Below are positions 11,565 to 24,887 of a DNA stretch of 64,000 nucleotides, in pieces (within the stretch, counting starts at the first letter, position 1; each line of letters starts with the position of its first letter). Source of the stretch: Blastocystis sp. Blastoise (Eukaryota; Sar; Bigyra; Opalinata; Blastocystidae); assembly GCA_039096225.1 (NCBI GenBank), contig JBBPEB010000029.1, forward strand, positions 124,001 to 188,000, written 5' to 3'. A model generated the notes under the pieces. The model had not been told where the DNA came from, did not search any database, and saw only the letters and a list, made by a program, of their open reading frames with translations. The position numbers and the translations under genes were made by a program.

Positions 11565-11623
11565 TCTTAGTCAATATATAATAAAAAACACACCGAAACA
11601 AAATAGTGTTTTTTTTTTCAGAA

Positions 11624-11635
11624 ATGAGTTTTGGA
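11624..11635. repeat. target-site duplication, left copy
   Basis: ATGAGTTTTGGA directly precedes the left terminal inverted repeat; the same 12 bases follow the right one at 23937-23948. Length is in the upper range for MULE insertions (typically 8-12). Confidence 0.88.
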
Positions 11636-11686
11636 GAGATAAATCAGCCTATACAGTAGAATTGTTAAAAAGTCAGACAATACAGT
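11636..11686 (+). repeat. MULE left terminal inverted repeat (51 bases)
   Basis: Begins GAGATAAATCAGCC and ends CAATACAGT. It is the exact reverse complement of 23886-23936. Identity stops abruptly at its inner edge. Confidence 0.93.
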
Positions 11687-14600
11687 AGGGTATGGGAGTA
11701 TCCCAACGTCTCCGAGTATGACTAGGTGTATAAAATAATTATGGGGATAACTTATATTTTAAATAACTGCTAGGGGTATTATATATATATATATGGATTG
11801 AATATTGAGTATGTATATATATTATGCCTTATTATACATATGATGACATATATAGAGTAGATTTAGGTGAGGTTCGTGAAAGTAATTGGGGATTGCCAAT
11901 TAGGTATGCTTATATAGGTCTGATATTGCTTATGTAAACTTATATAGTTATGTTGAAGTGGTTAGATGAATAAGCAAGTCATATTAGACTTTTATCATAA
12001 TGGTCGACATTTGGCTGTCAAAAATAGTCTTTGGGTTATATTATTGATGTATATTATTATATAAGTATGTATTATATCTAAATAGTATATAGGAAACCAT
12101 ATTAAAGAAATATTGATGGAGAATTACAATTACAGAATGTGGAGTTATCTAGAGGTTTGTTTTGTCTTGTTCAATCCCATTATGGTATGACTAGTATATA
12201 ATAACATTATTATCAATATATCTTCTCTAGTTGTATAGAAATGGCAGTTAATTGATGTTCAGGAGTTATTATTGTTTTTAATATTTAACACTATCGTTTA
12301 GTCCTAGATGATGTATAGTACTATTATGTGAATTATTATATGATTAACTGATGTTATTGGAGAGTTATGGATGATTATATATTCAAAATAAAAATAATAA
12401 AAATTTTAGTAAAAAGGTATATTATGATTCTTTTGTCATTTATTTATTCTTATTGTTGTTATATATGCTTATTATTTGATATATATATTATAGAATTATT
12501 ATTTCAACATATTTTCCTGGTCTATTATTGTTATTAATACTACATATAATATTTATATATGTTTTATTATGTATATTGTTATTCTATATATTATTATTTT
12601 ATTATATTGTTAATTACTATTATATATAGAAAAAGTGTATTAATGATCGAATGAATTCATTTATATGTTTATTTGAAGTATGTATTATATTTATATATAT
12701 TGTATATTTATATATATTGTATATTTATATATATTGTGTATTTAGATATATGTGTATATATTATATATATATATGTATACTTATATATTTATTGTATATA
12801 TATAGAATGATGAATTTTTGTTATTTCTTTCTATCAGGGGAAAATAATTGTATATATATATAATATTATATATGTTCTTTTATGTATATTGATCCTATAA
12901 TGATTGTATATGCTATATATTAATATTATTCTATGTACTAATTCTTGTTTTAAATAAATATGCATGATATATTATATTATTATATAGATATTATATATTT
13001 TCTTATTATACTTTCTATTTCAGACAATTTATATGAATTAATTACTATTTATATATGAATATTTTTAGTATATTTATTATCATTTATATATATAGTAATG
13101 TCATATTCTAGAATTATTGAGACTGTGTATCTTTCAACTTTATATTGATGTATATAGTTTATATATATATATATATATATTCCTATATACTTTTTATGAT
13201 GTTATATATAATTTTTATTACATAATATATATACTAGTCTTGTTGTATATAGGATGTGCTCGTTCTATCTCTATTATTAATAAAGTTATCTTCTAGCTTG
13301 TTCATTCATAATATTATATTATGTATGTATATTATTCTATCTATTTATCTTGTTTTATATTCAATTTTTTATACTTTTCTTATAGTATATATATAACTCT
13401 ATAACTTGTATTTATTTAATAATCGATATATATATATATAGACTTTTTATTACAAATAGTCAAATATACTCATATTTTAGGATATACTTTATTACCTGTT
13501 GGATTCATAAAATTATTTTGCTTTTCTTGATGTAAATATGTTCAACTTGTATATATTTATTATCATTATTTACTATATATATATATGTATGCATATTTTT
13601 ATGTTTTATATATACTATATTTATTTTTTATAGGTATATTATTTATGGTGTTATTATTATTTTTGTTGGGTATCTTAAAAGTATGTAGTATCGTATATAA
13701 TTGGTATTTATACTATAGACTTGTTATGTACATAGCTTTTATGTAAATATATATGTTGATATATATATATATTTAATATATATAGTTATTATTACATATG
13801 TTTTGTATATTCGTTGTATAATTATATATTTATTATTATATATAGTTGTTATTATATAAAGTTGTTATTATATATTTATATATATAGTTATTATTATATA
13901 TAACTGTTATTATATATAGTTGTTATTATATATTCATTATATATAGTTGTTATTAGATTTATTATGTATAACTGTTATTATATATTTATATATATAGTTG
14001 TTATTATATATAGCTGTTATTATATATAGCTGTTATTATATATAACTGTTATTATATATAGTTGTTATATGTATATTTTTATGTATATTTATTATTATAT
14101 ATAGTTGTTATTATATATAGCTGTTATTATATATAGTTGTTATTAGATTTATTATATATAGTTGTTATTATATATAGTTGTTATATATATTTATTATATA
14201 TAGTTGTTATATATTAATATATGTATTTGTTATATGTATTTATTATATATAGTTGTTATATAGTTATTATTATATATAGTTGTTATATATAGTTATTATT
14301 ATATATATTTATTATATATAGTTATTATTATATATATTTTATATAGTTATTATTATATATATTTTATATAGTTATTATTATATATATTATTATATAGTTA
14401 TTATTATATATATTATTATATAGTTATTATTATATATAGTTATTATATAGTTATTATTATATATATTATTATATAGATATTATTAGCTTTTCTTCGTTTA
14501 CATTCCTCTATATATGGTTTTTTACAAATATGTCTATATATTTGCCATGTATATAAATATTATTTATATTGTTTATTAATGCTTATTATATATATAGTCA

Positions 14601-17600
14601 TTATAAATATGCTTATTATATTATTTTCTTATTATATAATTTGTTTATTATATACATATACTTATTATATACATATACTTATTATTATATATTATACTTA
14701 TTATATATAAGACTATATATATACTTATTATATAATACACTTATTAAATATATTATATATAATGCTTATTATATATATAATATATAATGCTTATTATATA
14801 TATAGTTATACGTGTCCATGATTAACCTTCTCCATTATGCATATATTGTGTAAGATGTATATAGATCAATAAGATAGCGTACTTATAATATATATGACTT
14901 GTATAACTCAATAAATAAAAGTATATATATATATAATAATAATTATTATTATTATATATATATATATTGTTTTAAGTCATCGAATCTATTTTTATACGTT
15001 ATTAACTCTTGTTTCTTATATGACTTCTTTTTATATTATATACAATTACTGATATATATATGATATATATATGATATATATTTCCTTCGTTCTTTTTCTT
15101 TATAAATCATTTTGGTTTCTAGATTTAGTACAATATATTTATAGATATCTTTTTTACTGTTTTGTATTTCATAACTTTATAAGTAATATATGTTTATATA
15201 TATTTAATTCTATTCTATATATATAGTAATAAGTCGATAGCCTTTTATATATCTTCCTGGTTTCAATGGCATAAAAGTTTCGTTGAAGTCTATAATACTT
15301 TATATTTTCATTATATTATTCGTTATACTTATTATATATATATATAGGTTTATGTTGCTCTATGAGTAAATAGTATTATATATTATATACTTATTCTATT
15401 GTTTTATATATAACTTATCCTATTCGTGTATATTCTTTTATATAGGTTTCTGCAAATTATATTTCTACTAATGCATATGAGATTTCTTTATGTATATAAA
15501 TATATATATATAGTTTTCTACACTATTTGATATTTTATATATTTAATTTCTTTAAACTGTTTTTCTTTTTCTATCTCCAATTATATTATTATTTCATTAA
15601 ATATAATATATATACTATAGTTGTTTTAGTATATAGTCTCTTCTGAATTCTAGTATATCATATGCATCTATCATTCCTTATCTGTATATATATATAAATT
15701 TAATTCTTTAGTATACTCATATTTTATATCCCTTTCCTTCTTATACTATTATATATCTTTTATAGAGAATTCATATATATATATATCCTTTTATATGCTT
15801 CTAATCATGAATACAGTACTTGATCTTTTTTCAACTGTTGGTGATCAATCTCCTTATCATCCTATATTACTCTTTATAAGAAGATTTTTAGTATATATAT
15901 ATAAGTATATATATATAAATACTTATATATAAAGATAATTATATGTTAATATGTACTTGTATATATACTTATATATATACTAGTATATAAGTTTATATTA
16001 ATATATATATACTTATATATACTAATATATATCATATCTATATGTATATTATCTTCAATATTCTCTATAGTCCATCATTTTTAACTATTTGTAACTTATT
16101 ATCTTTTTATATTATATACACAGTATATATAGTCTTCATTTATTAGAAAACATCTACAATTAAAATATGTATATAGATCTATACATATATAATTTTTGTA
16201 CAATTATATTTTATTATTTTATTCATTATATCTAATATATACTTATATTAATGCTTATTTATTCTCTCTGTCCTTTATTTATATCTTTATACGCTTTTAT
16301 TATTCTATATAAATTATTTATAATCTTTATTGTCTACATCTTTTATACTATTTATACGACTGTACATATTTTCTATTTTATTTCGCTATAAAATATTTAT
16401 TTATTTAGTGTTTACTCCACTTGTTCTACAAATATAAGAAATCATTATGGATATTCATTAACAATATAGTATAAATTATGTGAAAACTATTATACTAATA
16501 GTTATATACATAAAAATTTATATATTGTTTATATGTTTTTCTTTAAGATTTTGTTTTTATTGATTATATCAATAGTTTTAACACTCCTTAGACTGTTTAT
16601 GGTCAGTAGCAATTATTATTGAATTGCTATCAGGTTCAATTCCTGATCTAATGTCATTTATTGTTATTTTTTTAAATATTTTTAAATATTTTTATTTATA
16701 TATATTATATTCGTTTACTCTTCCATTATACAGATATATAGTACATTGAGATATTTAATCAACTATGTATATGGTCAGTCGCTCTCCTATAATGTTTTTA
16801 TTTTGCTTTTCCCAACACACAACACATTGCTAATTAGATGCATCAATTATTTTCTATATAAACTATATTTCATTGATTCATCATTATATACAATTCTAAG
16901 CATCAATAAAACATTAAGATTCTGAATAGACTTCTTAAAGTGAATCAACTGGACATGCATTTAAGAATATTAACTTAAAATGAATTAAGGTAGTTAATTC
17001 AAATCTAAAACATATTTATATCCAATTTTAACCTTTGTGATTTAGTTTCTATTGCTTTTATAAGGTCTATAATACTGATCATCACCATTAAATTCAAAAT
17101 AGGATTCTAATCGTTCACTGTATAACATTCAAATAGGTTTTGCTACTCATAACTTCAAAAATAAATAGAATTAGCTTCTTCTCTCACGACGAATTTTAAA
17201 AACTACTAATTACATGCCTAAAAAGAGATTACTACATATTTTTGAGCTTCATTCAGTATTACTGATCAGTTGATCAACAGATAAAGCTTGTAATTTCATA
17301 AAATAAGATAATTGACAAAAATATCACCTTCATAATATAGAACATCTATCATCTGTGTGAAGATTATTTGAGCTAAGAATACCATTCATAACATAATTTA
17401 CAATAAAATCAAATATGAACATAACATCAATCCATTAAACCACCTAGTTTTGATATAAAAAGTAGCGTAACGATCAATACATAGCTTAGAGAGCAGTAAA
17501 TAAGTAACAAATAATTAATAATAATTAATAAAGGTATTTTGAATAGATAAATAACATTTAATCAAAATTTACTAATGTTTTTTTAAGTAAAGTTAGGGAA

Positions 17601-18600
17601 ATGGTATAAAAATATAAATATTTTGTTATTTGCATGTTTGAAGCATGCATAAGCATTTATAAAGCTATTATAAGTGTATTAGAGTAGGTCAAAGTCACCA
17701 TTGCCAATGGATTAAAGTATAGACTTACTTATTTTCAAAGTTGGTATTGCGATTCAATGTAGAAATCTAATCAACTTACTTATTAAATCAAAACAAAGTG
17801 TTATTGAAGCAATGATTAAGTGGCGGGTGTTTTACTTATTCTGGATTGAACATTCCTTCATTAAACTGATTAGAAACACTTATTCAAACACTGGTTGTAG
17901 TCTTTAGGATAGTCTTTATGGTAATCTTCAATTGATTTCAAAAGAAAAGGTCTTCGAAAGATGGTTTTCTCTGTTTCAATGATGATTAAACTGTGCTACT
18001 AATACAAAATGATCAATATAATAGAGGAATAAAGGTATTTATATATAATCATATAATTTGTATCTTATCTTAATCTTAGTTCATTATTATCTATATTATA
18101 CTATTGTATATCATTATATATATGTAAATATATCAATACTATTCTGAATCTAATACATTTTTATAGAATGATTCCATTAATTGTGTATGTGTAAAGGTGA
18201 TTATGTAATGTGTTTTACTTCGAAAAGGCCTCATAATGAAGTTTTGATATATGTCTTTTAATTATTCAATGTTTCTTAATGATGATATAAATGAATATAT
18301 ATTTTGAGTATATATAATATATATTATATATTATACTTATGTATTTATATTGTTTTTAACTATATTGTATATACTATTTTATATTTAAATTGTATTTATA
18401 TTGATTATAGATATATAGATGATATTGATACAGTATAAACAAACAAAACAATGAGTATTATAAAAAGAAGATATAAATAATGTATATATATATATGTAGA
18501 TAGATATAAAATATTTATTTATATTAGTATATATATAGATGATAGATAAATAAGGATATTAATCATATAAAGAATAAATTGTATATTAATAAATAAAGAT
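11687..18600. other. non-coding left part of the MULE
   Basis: No open frame with protein character on either strand. The composition changes along it: 12400-16400 is dominated by TATATA motifs, while 16450-18030 is more complex and might be degenerated gene sequence, but I recognise nothing. No RNA gene seen. Confidence 0.55.
13780..14480 (+). repeat. degenerate tandem array of TTATTATATATAGTTG-type units
   Basis: The word TATATAGTTGTTATTA and variants recur dozens of times with irregular spacing, shortening to TATATAGTTATTA in the right half. Looks like repeated slippage and homogenisation inside the transposon. Confidence 0.75.
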
Positions 18601-18635
18601 ATAATTATATATGATGATTATTTAGTATAATATGA

Positions 18636-18831
18636 TTATAAAAGATCGATTCTGTCTTCAAATGGGATACTTCTCTTCACATAAGGGATTCTCTTTCTCT
18701 TCTTCTCCATATTGGTCTCAGCCTTTCTCTTTCTTCTATTTACAACTGGTTTCCCTCTTTTCTTCATTGCATAAGCTGGTTTCAATATTTGAACTTTTGG
18801 TATTTCATCAAGTATAGTAGATGGAATCAAC
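18636..18831 (-). pseudogene. orphan C-terminal exon, very basic protein, inside the MULE
   Basis: On the minus strand a TATATAG acceptor (AG at 18832-18833) opens into 64 codons ending in TAA at 18636-18638. The sequence is rich in Lys and Arg (AYAMKKRGKPVVNRRKRKAE and KKRKRIPYVKRS), like a nuclear-localised or nucleic-acid-binding tail. Codon use looks genuinely protein-coding, unlike the surrounding repeats. The upstream side is satellite, so no preceding exon exists nearby. It could be a gene fragment captured by the transposon or the remnant of a second element gene; I do not recognise the family. Confidence 0.45.
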
Positions 18832-18905
18832 CTATATAAAGTATATATCATATATATTTTTTTAATAATTATAATAAGAATATATATTGATTTATTTATT
18901 TATAG

Positions 18906-20635
18906 AAATAGAATACTATTAAGAATTATAATATATAGATAGTATATAGATGGTATAGAGATAGAATATAGATAGTATATAGATAGAATATAGATAGTAT
19001 ATAGATAGAATATAAATATTATAGAGATATTATATAGATAGTATATAGATAGTATATGAATAATATATAGATAGTATATAGATAGTATATAGATAAAATA
19101 TAGATAGAATATAGATAATATATAGATAGTATATAGATAGTATAGAGATAGAATATAGATAGTATATAGATAGAATATAGGTAATGTATAGATAGTATAT
19201 AGATAATATATAGATAGTATATAGATAGTATATAGTATACATATAGATAGTATATAGATAGTATATAGATAGTATATAAATAAAATATAGATAGAATATA
19301 GATAGTAGATAGATAGTAGATAGATATTATATAGATAGAATATAGATAATATATAGATAGTATATAGATAGTATATAGATAGAATATAGATAGTATATAG
19401 ATAGTATATAGATAATATATAGATAGTATATAGATAGAATATAGGTAATGTATAGATAGTATATAGATAATATATAGATAGTATATGGATAGTATATAGT
19501 ATACATATAGATAGTATATAGATAGTATATAGATAGTATATAAATAAAATATAGATAGAATATAGATAGTAGATAGATAGTAGATAGATATTATATAGAT
19601 AGAATATAGATAGTAGATAGATAGTATATAGATAGTAGATAGATAGTATATAGATAGTATATAGATAGTAGATAGATAGTATATAGATAGTATATAGATA
19701 GTAGATAGATAGTATATAGATAGTATATAGATAGAATATAGATAGTATATAGATAGTATATAGGTAGTATATAGGTAATATATAGATAGTATATAGATAG
19801 TATATGGATAGTATATAGATAATATAAAGATAATATATAGATAGTATATAGTATACATATGGATAGTATATAGATAGTAGATAGATAGAATATAGATAGT
19901 ATATAGATAGTATATAGATAGTATATATAGATAAAACATAGATAGTATATGGATAGAATATAGATAGTATATAGATAGTATATAGGTAATATATAGATAG
20001 TATATAGATAGTATATAGATAGTATATAGATAGTATATAGATAGTATATAGATAATATATAGATAGAATATAGTATACATATAGATAGAATATAGATATT
20101 ATATAGATAATATATAGATAGTAGATAGATATTATATGGATAGAATATAGATAGTAGATAGATAGTAGATAGATAGTATATAGATAGTATATATATACTA
20201 TATAGATATTATATGGATAGAATATAGATAGTATATAGATAGAATATAGATATTATATAGATAGAATATAGATAATATATAGATATTATATAGATAGAAT
20301 ATAGATAGTATATAGATAGTATATAGATAGTAGATAGCAGAATATAGATAGAATATAGATAGTATATAGATAGTATATAGATAGAATATAGATATTATAT
20401 AGATAGAATATAGATAGTATATAGATATTATATAGATATTATATAGATAGAATATAGATAGTATATAGATAGTATATAGATAGTATATATATAGTATATA
20501 TATACTATATAGATATTATATAGATAGAATATAGATAGTATATAGATAGAATATAGATAGAATATAGATATTATATAGATAGAATATAGATAGAATATAG
20601 AAAGTATATAGAATCTATAGGATATATATTTATAC
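18906..20635 (+). repeat. satellite-like array of 11-base TATATAGATAG units
   Basis: About 1.7 kb built from AGATAGTATAT-type units with a near 11-base period, plus higher-order blocks (for example, near-identical stretches around 19140-19330 and 19430-19590). Long open frames across it on the minus strand read as repeated IYYLYTIYILS and are repeat artefacts, not genes. Confidence 0.9.
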
Positions 20636-20807
20636 TATTCTACTATTATCTATATACTATCTATACTATATATACTATCTATATAGTATATATATATATA
20701 CTACATATACTATATATACTATCTATATACTATCTATATTCTATCCATATAATATATATATACTATCTATATACTATCTATATACTATCTATATACTATA
20801 TATATCA
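20636..20807 (-). repeat. inverted segment of the same satellite (foldback)
   Basis: Here the strand orientation of the unit flips to TATACTATCTATA. Next to the plus-oriented array it can form a long hairpin, directly 3' of the transposase stop codon. Confidence 0.7.
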
Positions 20808-23726
20808 TTATATACATATAAATATATACTCTCCATCATAGTTTTGATATTGATTTCTATAAATTTGATTATTCACATTTCTTAATACTCGTGGAATAAT
20901 ATCAGTATTATTATTTCCCTTTTCTATTAAGTACCGAAGGAAGATTATAGCATGTTTACAGGGAGTGTGTTTGTTTTGGTATTCCTTACATTCACATGTT
21001 TGCTTTTCTAAATTTACTATATAGCTAACACCATCATTTACAACAGCAGAAACTCCATCTTTCTTTTCTTTTATATAATACTTCTTATTCTTGATTCTAT
21101 TATATATATTATCAAAACAAGGTAAGAAAACATTATCAATAGGAATACTAGTTTTTATATTAATCTGTTTTGTAATACTATAGTTATAGATACATAGAAA
21201 CATTTTATGAATAGGAATATTTCTAAAACGTTTTAATACTCTATTGTAGCTTTCAGCTACACTTGAGGAAATATACCATTTACAAATTGAATCATACTTT
21301 TGTAAACTTTTATTATTCTTTTCCCAAACTTCAAGAACTTGACATCTAAGATCTTCATCTATAATCTTTTCTGCTTTTTCTTTTGCTTCTTCAAAAGTAG
21401 AAGCTTTATAACTATCTATAATATATTGTTTTGTACGTAAGTCGACTCGAAGATGATCTTGTAATAAATGGAAGAAACAGAGAATATGGGGATAGTCAGG
21501 AAATACCTTTTGAACTGCCGACTTGATCCCCTTAGCTTGGTCAGAAACAATAGTAAATGTTTGATTACCATATTGACTCATTAAAACCTTCTTTAATGAA
21601 GATAATAAAGTAACCCAAGCTTCTTCACTTTCAGATGGAAAGAATCCAAAACCAAGACATATGGATTCATGATTGATATTAACAGCTATAAAGAGTAATA
21701 GTAATAGTAATAGTAATAGTAATAGTAATAGTAATAGTAATAGTAATAGTAATAGTAATAATAATAGTAATAGTAATAGTAATAGTAATAGTAATAGTAA
21801 TAGTAATAGTAATAGTAATAGTAATAGTAATAATAATAGTAATAGTAATAGTAATAGTAATAGTAATAGAAATAGTAATAATAATATATATATATTACCT
21901 GTTATAACTAAAGTAACAGTACTTCCAAGACCCATAAACGTTCCATCTAGGAAAATAACAGGAGGAGAATAATTTAATAATTTAATATTTTCACCAATTA
22001 AGGTACAACAACATAATAATGATTTATTATTATTATTTTCATCTATAATATCATCAGTATAATCAACAGTATTAAAATCAATTTTATTATTGACTGTTTT
22101 TCCATTATATAACATATAAAAGGCTCTATTATTTGAATTACTAGTATTGAGCTGTTTTATTATCAGAGGTATATAAGAATATGATATATCATCATTTAGA
22201 AGAAACCTCGTTGTAGAACAATATATTATATGTCGATTAATTGAAGGAAACAATGAATGTAGTTCATTAATAATATCTTTAGATATCATTCCTTTATATT
22301 TTTCATGACATAATAAATAATTATATACAAATGTACTATTTAATGGACTTCTAAATAATAATCTAAAGTTTGTATTAATATAACTAATATTAGGTTTATC
22401 TTTACTTTGACTAATAACATTCTCAAAGTATTCCAATGAAACAGATCGTACAGGAGTTGTTATATTATTAACCTTGTCTTTAAACCCATTCATTAATACT
22501 TCATCATCTTGACTATTATTGTTTATATCAATATCACTTTCTTCCTCATTTTCTTTCTCATTTTCATAATCATTTTCTTTTTCTTTTTCTATTACTTCTT
22601 CTTCTTCTTCTTCTTCTAATATATCATCTATATACATATCAGGGAATGTTTGATTATTTATTCTTTTTTCATTATTTTTTTGCATCTCATATAATAATAA
22701 ATCCATTTCAGAACTCATATAAACTCTTTTCTCAAGTATAAGATCTTTTTTTCTGAATTATTTCAGTTTCTATTTCAGTTAAAGGAGTATCATCTATTCT
22801 TTCTTCATATTGTAATGATTCATCAATATTCACTTCATGATTATTATTTTCTTTAATTTGATTAGAAACTAATTCCTTTTCTAATAGTTGAAGACCAGCT
22901 ATATCTATAATAGTATTTCTATCTTGTTCATTATTATTATTAGGTATTTCTTTATTATCATTATTAATAGGTATATTATTAGTTGTTATATTAATTTGTT
23001 TTTGATAATAGTCACAAACAGATTGTTTTATTCTATTTTCCTTCATAAGTTCTATATAGTGAGAAGTAAATTTCGAACATTTCTAAATAAATAAAATAGT
23101 TAATATATAAAAATATAGTTTTTATTAATAAGAGAATTGATAGTATATATAGAAAATATTATTTTAATGTAAAATATAATAAATATTGTAATTATATATA
23201 TTTATACATCTGTATCATGTTGATGGAAGTGTGTTAAGTGATATTTTCCATCTTTAAAGTTGTATTGAATTATGTAATTGCATTCCCATGATGGGACATT
23301 TGTATTTGACATATTGTTTTGAACTTCTTTGAATCATCATAGAATAGCCATTACTATATGCAGATAATCTTAAAAAAACCTCAATCTCTTCTCTTGACCC
23401 AAATTCAGGGCGAATGTTGAAAAGTAACGATATTAGAAAATTCCTATAGATAATGCATAGGTAGTTTGTATAATCTCTGAAAAACCCATTAAAACTGTTT
23501 TCTTCAATCAAAGAGGCAATCTGATTTTGGTCAATGTTTTTAAACATGCTAAAAGTTGTTTTTGTTAACGGATTCACTCTTGAATCCTTATCAGGACGTC
23601 TCTAGATATTAAAATATTTATATATGTGTAAAATACTTATATGACGGAAGGAATGTGTTGAACATATTGAGTAAAATCCTCATTTTCCACTTCCTTATCT
23701 ATTCTGTCAATATCCCGTCTATCCAT
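20808..23726 (-). CDS. MULE transposase (FAR1-type zinc finger, MULE catalytic domain, SWIM finger) with two apparent frameshifts
   Basis: The N-terminus (ATG at 23724-23726, MDRRDIDRIDKEVENEDFTQ) joins after an intron to a FAR1-like DNA-binding domain: SREEIEVFLRLSAYSNGYSM, then YKC, WEC and HFHQH zinc ligands. An intron (about 23095-23191) leads to a linker, and from 22718 to the MULE domain: first Asp in FLDGTFMG, second in IVSDQAKGI with CFFH, Glu in VAESYNRVLKRFRNIP. A SWIM finger CECKEYQNKHTPCKHA lies near the end. Two +1 shifts are needed: at CCC near 23293-23295 (to reach WECNYIIQY) and at the A7 run on the minus strand near 22746-22752. The 70-residue poly-Leu that a naive translation shows is an intron (21686-21898). 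Frame breaks may be inactivating or homopolymer errors. Confidence 0.85.
21686..21898 (-). repeat. transposase intron filled with a (TTACTA)n microsatellite
   Basis: Minus-strand donor GTAATATA at 21898 and acceptor TTTATAG ending at 21686 join G to CT (Ala), giving FLDGTFMGLGSTVTLVITAV followed by NINHESICLGFGF. The interior is about 30 copies of a six-base unit that stays open in frame and mimics poly-leucine (or Asn-Ser on the other strand). Confidence 0.88.
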
Positions 23727-23885
23727 TTAAGTCAAATTTAAACAAATAGGTCGAATATGGCAAAAATTAATTATTAGTAGAAAACACATATAGTTTCTTG
23801 ACTGGGAATTTTACAACATATTTGTATTATATTCTAGTCGCCATTATGTTAAAAATACCGCGGGTCATAGGACCCTCTGGAAACG

Positions 23886-23936
23886 ACTGTATTGTCTGAC
23901 TTTTTAACAATTCTACTGTATAGGCTGATTTATCTC
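23886..23936 (-). repeat. MULE right terminal inverted repeat (51 bases)
   Basis: Exact reverse complement of 11636-11686. Confidence 0.93.
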
Positions 23937-23948
23937 ATGAGTTTTGGA
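23937..23948. repeat. target-site duplication, right copy
   Basis: ATGAGTTTTGGA, identical to 11624-11635, adjoining the right terminal repeat. Confidence 0.88.
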
Positions 23949-24225
23949 TATTCCCCATGGATATTTTTTTATGAGAAATTCCCGTGAATATAACAAGAAA
24001 AAGAGTAGAATCTACCATCACAACACAGAAAAATGATAAGATAACAAATAGTTTCCATGAAGTGATTTCATCCATATTCAGAATGGTTTTTAATATCAAG
24101 TTATTTTAAGGAGTATAAAAAATGAGATAATCGTGGATTTTTTCTAGAGAAAGCTTTTCAGAAAAATTAAGTTTTGTTATAAAGAATTTTATAATTGCGA
24201 TATAAAGCGTATAATACTAATAGGA

Positions 24226-24662
24226 ATGGTAAATATGATTGAATATTGAATATAACATGATATAGTCTAAGGAAGTCATATTAGATTTACAAAAATATAA
24301 AGGTCAAGGTGTCCGAATCAAGTTTATTGGTGGAAGAGAAATTACTGGAGTTCTTAAGGGTTTTGATCAACTTTTGAACATTGTCCTAGAAGATGCCTCA
24401 GAATATTTGAGAAGTATATGTCTGATATTGTTATTTATAGGATATGGATATGTTTTTGATGATACAATTATAATTATGAATGATATAAGTTCAGTGTTTT
24501 CATATTTATTTAGATGCTGAGGATCCTGATAGTATTACTACAGAAACAAGAAAGATAGGAATAGTTGTATGTCGTGGAGTTTCGATTATGTCCATAAATC
24601 CTATTGTTGGTATGAAAGAAATAGAAAATCCTTTTGCTGCTGTGAAAGAAGGAGATATATAA
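24226..24662 (+). CDS. LSM7: U6 snRNA-associated Sm-like protein LSm7
   Basis: Three exons: 24226-24228, 24266-24413, 24514-24662. Exon 1 contributes only the ATG, followed at once by a GTAAATATG donor. The product begins MSKEVILDLQKYKGQGVRIK and shows Sm1 (VRIKFIGGREITGVLKGFDQ), the variable NAEDPDS loop and Sm2 (GIVVCRGVSIMSINP), closest to LSm7. LSm7 is part of the heptameric LSm2-8 ring on U6 snRNA in splicing and the LSm1-7 ring in mRNA decay. About 98 residues, normal for the family. The MULE right end is about 280 bases upstream, so its promoter may have been altered by the insertion. Confidence 0.9.
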
Positions 24663-24887
24663 ACAAATTGTTGCTATACTATAAAGAAATTCATAAATTG
24701 AAAGAATAATTGTTGATGTTTTATTGTTTATTAGTTTTGTTTGATGGCAGAGTAGATATTTAGATTGTTTCTACTCATAGAAGAGAATTCTTTGTTTCTT
24801 GACAAATAGTATTTATTAAACAAAAAACATTTGGAACACAATTGATGATAGACTCTATTTTTTTAATTCTTTATTTCAATTAACAAT

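Larger units (their letters stand above)
11636..23936. mobile_element. complete MULE-type DNA transposon, 12.3 kb
   Basis: Bounded by perfect 51-base terminal inverted repeats and a perfect 12-base target-site duplication. The right third carries a Mutator-like transposase on the minus strand (20808-23726). The rest is mostly non-coding: very TA-rich sequence, tandem repeats near 13780-14480, a satellite-like array at 18906-20635 and one orphan exon at 18636-18831. Perfect terminal repeats and duplication indicate a recent insertion. It landed in the promoter gap between GILT and LSm7, the preferred kind of site for MULEs. At 12.3 kb it is long for the family, because of the repeat filler. 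Confidence 0.88.

Noticed and set aside
13780-14480. CRISPR-like array
   Set aside because: Units vary in length and have no unique spacers; the context is a eukaryotic transposon.
19019-20080. 353-residue frame rich in Ile, Tyr, Leu, Ser on the minus strand
   Set aside because: It is the translation of the 11-base satellite; every residue follows from the repeat.
21673-21972. Asn-Ser repeat protein on the plus strand
   Set aside because: Antisense reading of the transposase microsatellite intron and its flanking exon.
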